DNA of 64,000 nucleotides from contig NC_134033.1 in NCBI RefSeq assembly GCF_964204645.1, positions 6,296,231 to 6,360,230 of the forward strand, read 5' to 3'. The position numbers and the translations under genes were made by a program. Positions within the stretch are counted from its first letter, which is position 1; every line of letters starts with the position of its first letter. The notes below the pieces were generated by a model. That model was not told the origin of the DNA and did no database searches. It worked only from the letters and a program-made list of their open reading frames with translations. This DNA comes from Tubulanus polymorphus. Its lineage: Eukaryota; Nemertea; Palaeonemertea; Tubulaniformes; Tubulanidae. Below are positions 24,478 to 34,644 of this stretch, in pieces.

Positions 24478-26073
24478 TCATATACGTGATTGGATTCTTT
24501 TCAGACCTACGAAACAGTATTTACCTAAATTTAGCAATTCGTTCTCGTTCTGTGTACTCAATAATTGAGTAAATTTATGTACTGATGGGTATCTATAATA
24601 ATAACGTTTTATAAATTTCTGTCGTAAATCATGAAATCTAGGGCATTTTAGAATAAAATGGTATTCATCTTCAAGATCAGTTCCGTCGCAAAATCTACAG
24701 TTCCTCCGTTGTCTCTCCAGTGGAGGTCTTTGCCACCTCCCCGTTTCAATTAATAAGATGTGGCTACTCATTCGTATTTTAGCTATACTTTTACGATAAT
24801 TCGTATTAATCAGTCTTAAATATGTTTCTTTTTCAAAAATTGATTTTGCTTCTCTGTAGAATGTAACTTTTCTGTATTCGTTTAGCTTCCCCTGCCAGGT
24901 TTGAATGAACTGATCTTGAAGACGACGTTTTACAGTATTAATAAAGGTTGTCACATTATCTACATAACCATTAATCCATGCGTATTGCAAACCTAAACCA
25001 TACAATATATTTTTAATATTTGATGCCCAGTTATTTTTGTTATTATTTATAACTTCATGCCTCATAATGAGGTAGAGTCGTCTGTTTAAAAAGGAAGTGT
25101 TATTGTCTGTGAGTTTTAGCCAGTATTTTATAGCTCTTAACTGGAAATTTAAATAAAGGGGGAATCTCCCCAGATCACCATATATATATCCTATAGGTGT
25201 ACTTTTCTTTACCCCTAATATCTCTCGACAGAAGTCTAAGTGTATTTTCTCGATCAAAGGTATTTCTTTTGTACCCCATATCTCACACCCATAACTTAAG
25301 ATGGGCACTACTAGTGAGTCAAAAAGATACATAATAGTTTGTATTTTTAGATATCTAAAATTTTCAGTGTATTGTTTTATCGCAAACAGCGCACGCTTTG
25401 CTTTATTAATTACATATTCATGATGTCTCCCAGTTTTACCGTTACTTTGCATGATATAGCCCAAATAGTTGTACTGGGTCACTACTTCTATTTCTTTTCC
25501 ATCGATATGGAATATATCATTTCTGCCGCCTCGCCTCTTAAAAATTACAATTTTGGTTTTCTCAACATTAATTCCCATTTGCCACTTTTTACAATACTCT
25601 GAAAAGTGGTAAAGACCGTTTTGTAGACCTTCAGCCGAGTCTGCAATAAGCACCGTATCATCGGCGTAAAGTAATACATACAGTTTTAGCATATAATAAC
25701 TAACTCCGTTGTAGCCAGCGTTTATAAGTTCATCTTGTAAATCATTTAAAAACATACTGAAAAGAAATGGCGAAAGGCTCTCTCCTTGCCTTATCCGAGC
25801 GTTACAAACCGGTAACTTTTCCCCTAGCTCTTCCTGTAATAACATAGCACCGAGACCGTTCTCGGAAGCATCTGTGCGCAAAATGAACTCAAGCGAGAAA
25901 TCAGGTAGGCGCAGAACAGGACTGGTAGTAAGACAATTCTTCAAAGTCTGGAATGCACGTTCCTGTTCGGGACCCCATTTAATGATATTTGACTCGCCTT
26001 TCTTTGTCAAATCAGTCAAAGGCACAGCTATCACCGAATAGTCAGGAATAAAGCGAGAGTAAAAAGAAACCAT
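24478..26073 (-). pseudogene. Chimeric ORF: Ty3/Gypsy RNase H start fused to non-LTR reverse transcriptase
   Basis: Residues 1-93 equal the Ty3/Gypsy segment at 22697-22976. From residue ~94 (RQGESLSPFLFSMFLNDLQD) it is the non-LTR reverse transcriptase encoded intact at 27575-28981. It includes YADDTVLIADS and the C-terminal zinc knuckle CRFCDGTDLEDEYHFILKCP. The fusion point is the junction of the tandem duplication at 25793/25794, and it is in frame over 531 codons. It lacks the N-terminal fingers of the enzyme, so activity is unlikely. Confidence 0.85.
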
Positions 26074-26075
26074 TC

Positions 26076-26567
26076 CTATAAAAGATCTAAGTTGTTTCTT
26101 AGTTCTAGCCGTTCAGCATTCAAGACAGCCTTAACTTTATCGGGATTTGACTCGATGCGATTATCTCCTGCCATAAAACCTAAACACGGCAGTTTTACAA
26201 AACCGATTTCGCACTTACTTGGCTTTGCAGTTAAACCAGCCTTGCGCAAACGTTGGAATAATTCTGCTATGCTTTCAAGATGATCTTCCCACGTTGTTTC
26301 CGTGTGAATGATAATATTATCAACAATATTACAAACATTTCTCATTCCGTCAATAACTTTCCGTACTAACCTGTTGAAAGTTGCTCCCGCATTTACGAGA
26401 CCAAAAGGCATCATTTTGAACTGTTTCAGGCCTTTACTGCTTGCAAAAGCGGTATATTTCTTAGCATTTGGATCGGGACACACTTGCCAGTAACCTTTCG
26501 TCAGATCTATTTGTGTTAGATACTTGGCTCCAGCAAGTTTGGTAAACAGTAACTCCGAATCACTCAT
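26076..26567 (-). pseudogene. Ty3/Gypsy reverse transcriptase core (copy 2)
   Basis: Identical in sequence to 22979-23470, including the VDN in place of the catalytic DD. The mutation therefore predates the duplication. Confidence 0.85.
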
Positions 26568-26938
26568 TGGTTCCGCATCAAAAACTGTAATACGGTTGTT
26601 TGGACTGAAATCGATACATACCCTATTTGTGCCATCAGGTTTTTTTTACCATAAGAAGGGCAGAACAATAAGGCGAATCTGAGTCCTCAATTATATCTAT
26701 CTTTTCCATCTTATCCATTTCTTTTTCAAGGATATTTTGAGAATTAAATGGTTGGATATTGTTTAGTCCGTATGGGTTCATCTGAGGTCACAACAATATT
26801 ATGTGCTACCAAGTTCGTCTTACCTGGCTTATCAGTCAAAACATCAGTAAACAATTCCAAGACATCACTTGCAGACCTTTTCTGATCGTCGCTGAGTTCT
26901 GGACCGAATAAAACATCATTAATAGTTTCACCAGATGG

Positions 26939-27370
26939 CTAAGTAGGACAAAGTGACTCATCTAGATTATCACCTACCCCCTCGTCTAGATTATTCTCCC
27001 AGGGAGGAGAATATACAACCCTTACGTTACAAGACACTCTTTCAATGTATTTCTTCAACATATTTATGTGGAATGTTTTAACCTTGTTCCCAACTTTTAT
27101 ACGATAGCCTAAATTATTCATCTTCTCTGCAACCGAATATGGTCCACTCCATTGAAGGAGTAACTTATTTGGCTTGGTTGGTAAAAGCAATAATACCTTG
27201 TCACCTACATCCAAATTCTGGTTTCTGAAGTCTTTATCTCATTTGTTTTTTCCTGGCCTTAGTGAGATTCTCATGGGCCAATTTTACCGTAGTTTCAAAC
27301 CTATCCTTAAGGTCGAGAACATATTGATAAACGGTTTCTACTTCAGGATTAGGCAACTCTTTGGTCCATA
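26939..27370 (-). pseudogene. Ty3/Gypsy integrase C-terminal part (copy 2)
   Basis: Continuation of the integrase that breaks off at about 29281 (GFKVRGPL). LWTKELPNPEVETVYQYVLD resumes on the other side of the LINE insertion. It is followed by a helical segment, a one-base frame change, and the MDVGDKVLLLLP...GPY module. Confidence 0.75.
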
Positions 27371-27374
27371 ATTC

Positions 27375-29281
27375 TTTAAGTTTAGTTTAAGTTTAACTTT
27401 AAATTTATTGAAATATACCATCATGGTCCTTAATTTCATACAATAAGTTTCTAATACAGTACTTACAGAATTATACATTACATTTCGGAAAATATAAAAT
27501 ATAATATGTCCTAACGCCGTTTCTATATCGGCACCCGTCACTTTGTAAAGTTGTAAAGGATATAACAACATTAATCATATACGTGATTGGATTCTTTTCA
27601 GACCTACGAAACAGTATTTACCTAAATTTAGCAATTCGTTCTCGTTCTGTGTACTCAATAATTGAGTAAATTTATGTACTGATGGGTATCTATAATAATA
27701 ACGTTTTATAAATTTCTGTCGTAAATCATGAAATCTAGGGCATTTTAGAATAAAATGGTATTCATCTTCAAGATCAGTTCCGTCGCAAAATCTACAGTTC
27801 CTCCGTTGTCTCTCCAGTGGAGGTCTTTGCCACCTCCCCGTTTCAATTAATAAGATGTGGCTACTCATTCGTATTTTAGCTATACTTTTACGATAATTCG
27901 TATTAATCAGTCTTAAATATGTTTCTTTTTCAAAAATTGATTTTGCTTCTCTGTAGAATGTAACTTTTCTGTATTCGTTTAGCTTCCCCTGCCAGGTTTG
28001 AATGAACTGATCTTGAAGACGACGTTTTACAGTATTAATAAAGGTTGTCACATTATCTACATAACCATTAATCCATGCGTATTGCAAACCTAAACCATAC
28101 AATATATTTTTAATATTTGATGCCCAGTTATTTTTGTTATTATTTATAACTTCATGCCTCATAATGAGGTAGAGTCGTCTGTTTAAAAAGGAAGTGTTAT
28201 TGTCTGTGAGTTTTAGCCAGTATTTTATAGCTCTTAACTGGAAATTTAAATAAAGGGGGAATCTCCCCAGATCACCATATATATATCCTATAGGTGTACT
28301 TTTCTTTACCCCTAATATCTCTCGACAGAAGTCTAAGTGTATTTTCTCGATCAAAGGTATTTCTTTTGTACCCCATATCTCACACCCATAACTTAAGATG
28401 GGCACTACTAGTGAGTCAAAAAGATACATAATAGTTTGTATTTTTAGATATCTAAAATTTTCAGTGTATTGTTTTATCGCAAACAGCGCACGCTTTGCTT
28501 TATTAATTACATATTCATGATGTCTCCCAGTTTTACCGTTACTTTGCATGATATAGCCCAAATAGTTGTACTGGGTCACTACTTCTATTTCTTTTCCATC
28601 GATATGGAATATATCATTTCTGCCGCCTCGCCTCTTAAAAATTACAATTTTGGTTTTCTCAACATTAATTCCCATTTGCCACTTTTTACAATACTCTGAA
28701 AAGTGGTAAAGACCGTTTTGTAGACCTTCAGCCGAGTCTGCAATAAGCACCGTATCATCGGCGTAAAGTAATACATACAGTTTTAGCATATAATAACTAA
28801 CTCCGTTGTAGCCAGCGTTTATAAGTTCATCTTGTAAATCATTTAAAAACATACTGAAAAGAAATGGCGAAAGGCTCTCTCCTTGCCTTACTCCACTGTT
28901 ACAGATAAAGGGGTTAGAGAAACCATTATGCTTTACTACTGACTTCACTAAAGAATACATACTTCTTAAGTATTTTACCATCTATACCTTATTAATTTAA
29001 ACCATAATGCGTCTCGGTTAATGGCATCAAACGCCTTAGAAAAATCTATATAAGCACAGTACAGTTTCCTGCTGTGGGTAATAAAATTATTAATCACTGA
29101 CTGTAAGGTAAAAATATTGTCCATAGTTCCACACTTGGGTCTAAACCCGGATTGACTATCAGAGAAGACATTGTAAGCTTCAGCCCAAGTTGTCAGCCTG
29201 TTAGTTAGTAATGATGAGAATAGTTTGCCAACAATACTAAGGATGGTTACCCCTCTATAATTAAGAACAGCCAAAGGCCCT
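27375..29281 (-). mobile_element. 5'-truncated non-LTR (LINE) element inserted in the Ty3/Gypsy integrase
   Basis: It has a non-LTR reverse transcriptase (28975-29281 and 27575-28981), then a ~200-bp AT-rich 3' region with AAGTTTAAACT-like repeats ending near 27377. The Ty3/Gypsy integrase frame stops at one side and resumes at the other. No endonuclease domain is present, so the 5' end is truncated, as usual for LINE copies. Confidence 0.75.
27575..28981 (-). pseudogene. Non-LTR reverse transcriptase, palm to C-terminal zinc knuckle
   Basis: The 468-residue frame has SGVRQGESLSPFLFSMFLND, the catalytic YADDTVLIAD, GYIMQSNGKTGRHHEYVINK thumb-region segments, and the C-terminal CxxC...H...C knuckle (CRFCDGTDLEDEYHFILKCP). 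It lies one frame off the upstream part at 28975-29367. A single indel near 28978 separates the two. Catalytic residues are intact. Confidence 0.85.
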
Positions 29282-29367
29282 CTCACCTTAAACCCGTACA
29301 ACAATTCGAATGGGAGAAAATCCCGTACTTTCTTGCGGGACTTCTCGGTACGCAAACAAAATTGCAT
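28975..29367 (-). pseudogene. Fusion frame: Ty3/Gypsy integrase end plus non-LTR reverse transcriptase start
   Basis: The first ~29 residues (RKKVRDFLPFELLYGFKVRG) are the integrase. From about residue 33 the frame is non-LTR (NYRGVTILSIVGKLFSSLLT, FSDSQSGFRPKCGTMDNIFT, LYCAYIDFSKAFDAINRDAL with the first catalytic aspartate). The boundary at about 29281 marks the LINE 5' insertion junction. Confidence 0.8.
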
Positions 29368-30163
29368 CTAAATACCTATCCCAAGAGTTGGGAGTGTCGG
29401 AACAGACTTTACGTAACATAGATTTTAACGTGCCGTTATACCGTTCACAAAGACCGTTCCCCATCGCATGATAAGGAGTCGTAGTTATACCTCGCATCGA
29501 TATAAGTTTCTTACCTCATTCATCATATCAGATGTAAATTGACTGCCTCGGTCAGATAACATTTCACGAGGAATACCCATACGGGAGAAAATACTTAACA
29601 ATGCCTCGGCTACAGGCTCTGTATCTATATGGCGTAAAGCGACTGCCTCGGGATACCTGGTCGCGAAATCAACCAGAGTTAAGATATAACGATTACCTTT
29701 TTCTGTTGCCGGTGCTAAGGGTCCAATTAAGTCAACAGCTACACGTTCGAATGGAGTACCTATTAACGGTAAACTGCCCAATGGAGCCTTAAGAACATTT
29801 CCTTTCGGGAATACACGCTGACAAGAATCGCATAACCTACAGAAGCGACTAACATCGGCATTAACCCCTGGCCAATAAAAAATGTTCGCTGATTCGATCG
29901 TAGGTTCGACCCGCACACATATCACCACTCATGGGTGACTCATGACCGACACTTAATACGTGTTGACGAAAAGACTCTGGTACCACTACCTGACGGAAAA
30001 CATGACCATTCCTTACCTTAGGAGATTTAAACTCACGATAAATAACACCGTTTTTATGCAGGAATAATGTTGTGGAGCCATTCTTTTTACTTACAACGTT
30101 AGCTAACTTAGCAAGACGACAGACATTCGCAAGAGTTTTATCTTTTCCTTGAGGTTCTCTCAA
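29288..30163 (-). pseudogene. Ty3/Gypsy integrase: HHCC and DDE core
   Basis: Three overlapping frames cover the domain. 30163-29861 holds the start of the HHCC zinc module (VGHESPMSGDMCAGRTYDRI). 29928-29485 holds CRLCDSCQRV, the first Asp (VAVDLIGPL) and the second (SDRGSQFTSDM). 29497-29288 holds the Glu (NGLCERYNGTLKSMLR). The frame changes near 29880 and 29490 make it a pseudogene. Confidence 0.85.
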
Positions 30164-30448
30164 TAAAGAAGTTTCCAGTTTCTAGGCGCCATTTTGTGGC
30201 GGTCCCTCGAGGTCCCCATTGTTGCGATAATTTGCGCTCATTTTTAAAACATAAGTTTAGATTGAATATCCTATAGTTCTGCAGTCCCTTGCTCGACGAA
30301 ATCAATTTATACACTATTTTCAAGTAAATGAAATGCAGATATTTGCTGGCGATTCTTGGAATTTTTGAACGCAAAAATTGAGAACAATGACGATGTAAAA
30401 CCAAGGACCGCATATCTTAACCGTTCGTAAAAGAAACCGCAATATCTA
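30164..30448. other. Spacer between protease and integrase
   Basis: About 285 bp with stops in all frames between PR and INT on the minus strand. It begins GTTTCTAGGCGCCATTTTGT, resembling the ends of the MITE at 61046-61474, so it may include a small insertion. No reverse transcriptase fragment is present here, which supports the PR-INT-RT order. Confidence 0.35.
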
Positions 30449-31261
30449 TTAAGTAGGATATTTACCGCTAGGTTCCACCAATCTTAAGGGTGATAAACCA
30501 CGCTTCTCGCGTAATTTCTGTGCCCTGGTTTGTACCATATTAGCTTTGCCTACCTCCTGCGCTTGCCAAAGAGTGTAAGGATTATCAGGTTGTCTAGCCC
30601 CCGTTACATTTCCTACAATAAGATTGTAACACGGGGTCTCTATGACCCAAGCCTCGCACTTACCTTCGTAATAAGGCGTATCGATGACAATCAAAGCAAT
30701 AGGTGCGTTTATAACACGGCCATCAATACACGATAATTCTTGGAACATTCCCGTAAACTGGTTATTATTAACCAAGGACTGGCGGACTACCACTACACTA
30801 CAACCAGAATCACGGAGGACATCAACTAAATTATCATTAACTTTTCCAGTAACAACTGGCATACTAACTTGGAGCTCTTCGTTATCTGATTGAGAAACCG
30901 GGCTCGAATCAATAATAGGATGAACTCCAGCACCGCCTTGACCCTTATTAGGCTTCAACTCCTGGTGCTTGCGATAACACGTTTCTTCAGTATGACCACG
31001 ACGGTTACAATACTCACATGAAATAGGCTTTGTTTTAGCATAACCTTCCTGGCTTTCTGGAATATTCTTACCCTGACCAGAGTCTCCATATGGTGGTTTA
31101 ACAGAAGATTCTCTACCTGACCGCTGTGAACAAGTACTCTGTTTCGGTTTACCGGTTGGACGAGAAAAACTTGTGGCATCGCCACCCCTTGCTTCACAAA
31201 ACTGGTCGGCAAGTTTCACCATATCAGATAACGATGTAGGTGCTCGTTCCTTTGAAAGCAA
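30449..31261 (-). pseudogene. Ty3/Gypsy Gag zinc knuckle and aspartic protease
   Basis: 270 codons open. A CCHC knuckle CEYCNRRGHTEETC sits at about residues 82-95. A retropepsin-like domain with the active-site triad written DSGC (VDVLRDSGCSVVVVRQSLV) lies at about 145-165, followed by a beta-rich body (IALIVIDTPYYEGKCEAWVI). DSG in place of DTG occurs in many invertebrate elements. Confidence 0.8.
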
Positions 31262-31425
31262 TTCACGGTTAACAGACTGGATAAACTAGATAAACTAATC
31301 TCTATTCACCAAATCGAATAAAGTTGCATACTTTTTGTCAGTGCCGGGAGCTCTATCCACCTGGATAAGTAATTTTCGAGACGTACGGAAAACTGACTAA
31401 ATGACTCGCCCGTCTCAGGTCGAGC

Positions 31426-31898
31426 CTACCTGAACTTCTTACGGAAGTCATCTTCAGTAAAAGCAAACCTCTTAAGCAATGCTAACTTCAACTGTTCAAA
31501 ATCATTTATCTCAGTTGAGGGTAAACGAGAATATACTTCTAGAGCCTTACCTGTCAACAGGACACTGAGATGCGTAGACCACATAGCCCTATCCCATCTC
31601 ATACACATAGCATGACGTTCGAATCTTAACAGATAAGCATCTATATCATCTTTCTTAACGTCGAAATTAGGAAGCTTCGGCATTTTAGAGTCTGACTTAG
31701 GAGCTGGTATTTGAGCTTGAGCCTCCAAAACTTAAGCTCGTGTTCACGTCTTAATTGACGCTCTTCACGTTCTATAGCTTGCTGGTTGGTAACATATTTT
31801 TGCAACTCATTACCCTCTAAACTCATTGTCTTTCCGAGTTCAACTAATTTCTGTAAAAGTTCCGCTGTAGACGTTCCGTGAGATAAACACGATTTCAA
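31426..31898 (-). pseudogene. Ty3/Gypsy Gag N-terminal and capsid part
   Basis: Two overlapping frames. 31898-31641 is a charged, coiled N-terminus (IEREERQLRREHELKFW). 31728-31426 is a capsid-like segment (KMPKLPNFDVKKDDIDAYLL, TGKALEVYSRLP) typical of retrotransposon Gag. One frameshift lies near 31720 and another separates it from 31261-30449. Confidence 0.7.
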
Positions 31899-33702
31899 TC
31901 AAGTAAGAGATACTTCGTTCTGCTTTACACGAAATAAACTCAAGAAAATTGTAAAAATAGAATGAAATTAGTTCTCATCTCAGAATATGTAATTGACTAT
32001 AATGGATTTTTCTACAAACGTTAACAATATCTCACAGAAATGTTTAGATTGTAATGATGATATATAAATTGAATAACTGTTACCGGTGAATCACCGGTAA
32101 TAAGGATTTTAGAAGCCTGAACATTATTCGGACTACCCGAAGATGATGACTGACTTCGTGGCCTTTTTTGCTTGCTTCAGCATTGATACCGAGAACATCC
32201 AGGAACGTGCGGGTCAGTTCTTTCGCCCAATCAATACTGATATGTACACCCTTGGTATCAGTAAAGTCGAACATCGATCATACCGCTGATCCATCTGGGC
32301 AGAATATTTTATCATTATCTATGTAATGAGGCCTGCTCTCGTTATCACAAAAGTATCTGTTTACGAGGGATGTCAAAGTCATAGCTGTTTTGCTTTTCCC
32401 CTCCCGAGGCAAGATACTGGATATGTCTATATTTGCAGAAGGGCTTTAAGAGTTTAAATAGGACTGATGATTTCATTGGCGTTCTGTTGGAGGGTGAGAG
32501 GTGGTATAACGGGAGCTATTAACATACACGACTGACACAAAATGAACTGAGCACAATGATCAAATTCTTGCCCAAAAGAGACTGTCCCAAAGTTTATACA
32601 AAATGGAATTGTGTGATCATTATCTTGTTTCCTCCATGAATCAAACATGATTTACAGCGTAAATCCAAAATGACGGTTTCCATGAAACCAATAAAGAAGC
32701 CTAAACACTCTACTTGGTATATGTTTAAAAGCACACTATTTATCAATCTGTCCCTTCAAATTGTATATGAGCATGCGCAGATCATTCTCCCCCAGCAGGG
32801 AGCCTGATTGTTTCGCTAGCTAGACTCGGCCACGGCACAGAATCCTGCCACACTAGACCGGGTGCGCTCCGGGTGTGCTCCTCGAGACCGCTGCTACCAT
32901 GCAATTTAGAAATTTTGGACGAAAATAGCATAATACGCGTATGCAGAAAAATCGACGAACAACCACTCGCGTGCGCTTTGCGCTTGACTCAACCGGATGC
33001 CCCGCGCGTTTCTATGAAGATATTTTTACGAAAGTAGGGTCAACAAAATCCTCAGATAAAACTCTATCTTCAATGAAAAATTCTACATTGTATCTCAAAA
33101 CATGAAAAAGTTACAGTCAATAACACAAAATCACCAATCTTTTTGAGGCGCTTTCCTCAAAGTGACGTATATTTTTAAACTGCAACTGTATCCGATTGTC
33201 GCAGCCGAGAAAAATAAAATAAACAACATCAGAAAATAGAAATTGTCACCTTTCTAAGGATCTATGACTTAAAATTTTGAAGCAAAAGAGGGATGGACTA
33301 CAATGAATCGCGCTAAAGGTTTTATCACCACCAAATTGGTGGTGATTCCCTGTATCAAAATGATGATATAGAAACCTATTTCCAACCTACGTATGTAGAC
33401 GATTAGTAGGCCTATAAGATATTTCACCATTTGTAATGAATTCTTGCAACACGAATTCATATTCTATTTAACTGTATTTACATTATACATAATAATATAT
33501 TTTCACAGAATCTAAGTTGATTGTAAATAGTGAAGTTCAGATTCCAGAGAATTGATTTCTCATTCACTGTTAGTCTTGCGATTCGCCAAATGAAGCGTAG
33601 CTGTAATAAAAGTTGAATTGATTTTCCAATAAGCGAGAAAACAAATTCAGTTCCAGCACATTCTCAGACAGTCAGCATACTCTCACTTTAATGTATTGAA
33701 TT
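31899..33702. other. Host spacer; dispersed repeat copy 2 at 32760-32880
   Basis: I see no gene. 32760-32880 repeats the sequence at 4784-4905 (TTGTATATGAGCATGCGCAG; GCCACACTAGACCGGGTGCG). The stretch 33310-33350 has an ACCACCAAATTGGTGGTGAT palindrome. The last ~200 bp may contain the promoter or 5' UTR of the following receptor gene. Confidence 0.45.
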
Positions 33703-34644
33703 ATGAATTCAACTCAGATGCGAATTGGTCGAACCTATCCTAGTAACATCATTATCATGTCTGTTGTGAACAGGTCTGGAATCCACCGGATTGTTTTATT
33801 GGTGATTCTACCTATTTTGTTCGTGTTAGGAGCCTTCGGAAATTCAGCAACGTTCCTGGTAATGATAGGTCGCAGATTCCGCAGCGTATCTTACGCGAAC
33901 TATCTTATATTTTTGTCTCTCAGTGACTCTATGTACTGTATCAATTACACACTGATGCCTTTGTTACAGTTTATTCTCTTCCATCGTAACACTGGCCCGA
34001 TATTCATCATGGATTCGCTGATCAGTTGTCAAGTCTATGAATTTGTAATGGCGCTTGCGGTAAGCAATAGCGCATGGTTAATAGTAGCTATATCTCTAGA
34101 ACGTGCGGTAGTTGTGCTATTCCCGTTCACATCTCGTTCGATATGTACGCCGAGATTCGCCAGATTCGTTGTATTGATAATTACTGCAGTAAATACACTG
34201 GTTCTTTCTCTTACACCTGTTTTGTCGATACATTTAACCGACCCGTATTTCGGTTGTTACTACGAATTATTTGACCAGATATCATATTACACAAGTATTG
34301 TCGTCCACATTCATATAATACCTTTAACTTTGATTATTACATCAAATGTCGGTATAATCATTCAGTTATTCAGAGGTTCAAAAATGATTTCGTCTGGCCA
34401 GAAAACTACAAAAGCAAAACGTACAACAATAATGCTTGTAACAGTTTCACTCGCATTTGCGCTTTTTAATCTACCGCCTGCTATTACTACAATTTTACCA
34501 ATCTCACCAGAACACAGAGATATTCTATTGGAAATTTTCACTCAGTTTCAAATTTGTAACTACGTAGTCAATTTTTACATATATCTTTTATTAGGACGAG
34601 AAATTCGTGAATACTTTTTGATGAAAATCCGATGTAAGAATTGA
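33703..34644 (+). CDS. Class A (rhodopsin-like) GPCR, single exon
   Basis: The 313-residue protein has seven hydrophobic segments beginning near residues 28, 64, 107, 147, 192, 241 and 275. Family hallmarks are GNS in helix 1 (GAFGNSATF), LSLSD in helix 2, a Cys at the top of helix 3 (ISCQVYEF) with a partner Cys in the second loop (YFGCYYE), and ER at the end of helix 3 (ERAVVV, in place of DRY). Helix 6 has LFNLPP and lacks the usual Trp. Helix 7 has NFYIY where NPxxY is usual. It resembles lineage-expanded invertebrate peptide-receptor-like GPCRs; the ligand cannot be told. The frame is intact and intronless. Two upstream in-frame Met codons (1 and 5) are possible starts. Confidence 0.85.
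   Translation: MNSTQMRIGRTYPSNIIIMSVVNRSGIHRIVLLVILPILFVLGAFGNSATFLVMIGRRFRSVSYANYLIFLSLSDSMYCINYTLMPLLQFILFHRNTGPIFIMDSLISCQVYEFVMALAVSNSAWLIVAISLERAVVVLFPFTSRSICTPRFARFVVLIITAVNTLVLSLTPVLSIHLTDPYFGCYYELFDQISYYTSIVVHIHIIPLTLIITSNVGIIIQLFRGSKMISSGQKTTKAKRTTIMLVTVSLAFALFNLPPAITTILPISPEHRDILLEIFTQFQICNYVVNFYIYLLLGREIREYFLMKIRCKN

Larger units (their letters stand above)
22697..25793. repeat. 3,097-bp tandem duplication, copy 1
   Basis: Copy 1 (22697-25793) and copy 2 (25794-28890) appear almost identical; every shared ORF is displaced by exactly 3097. The one difference I noticed is CCCCCAGCTC versus CCCCTAGCTC near the left end. The unit starts at TCCGAGCG and ends CCTTGCCTTA. The lack of divergence implies a very recent event, or an assembly duplication. 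Confidence 0.9.
25794..28890. repeat. 3,097-bp tandem duplication, copy 2
   Basis: See 22697-25793. This copy continues at its right edge into the undisturbed non-LTR reverse transcriptase, which shows the pre-duplication arrangement. Confidence 0.9.
22620..31898 (-). mobile_element. Decayed Ty3/Gypsy retroelement with integrase upstream of reverse transcriptase, interrupted by a LINE and a tandem duplication
   Basis: On the minus strand the order is gag (31898-31426), zinc knuckle and protease (31261-30449), integrase (30163-29281, continued at 27370-26939 beyond an inserted non-LTR element), reverse transcriptase (26567-26076) and RNase H start (26073-25797). Integrase before reverse transcriptase is the unusual order described for Gmr1-like Ty3/Gypsy elements. 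Frameshifts, a lost catalytic residue and the insertions mark it as dead. No long terminal repeats were identified at either edge. Confidence 0.75.

Noticed and set aside
26092-26493. Plus-strand ORFs opposite the reverse transcriptase
   Set aside because: Shadows of the minus-strand coding sequence, duplicated with it.
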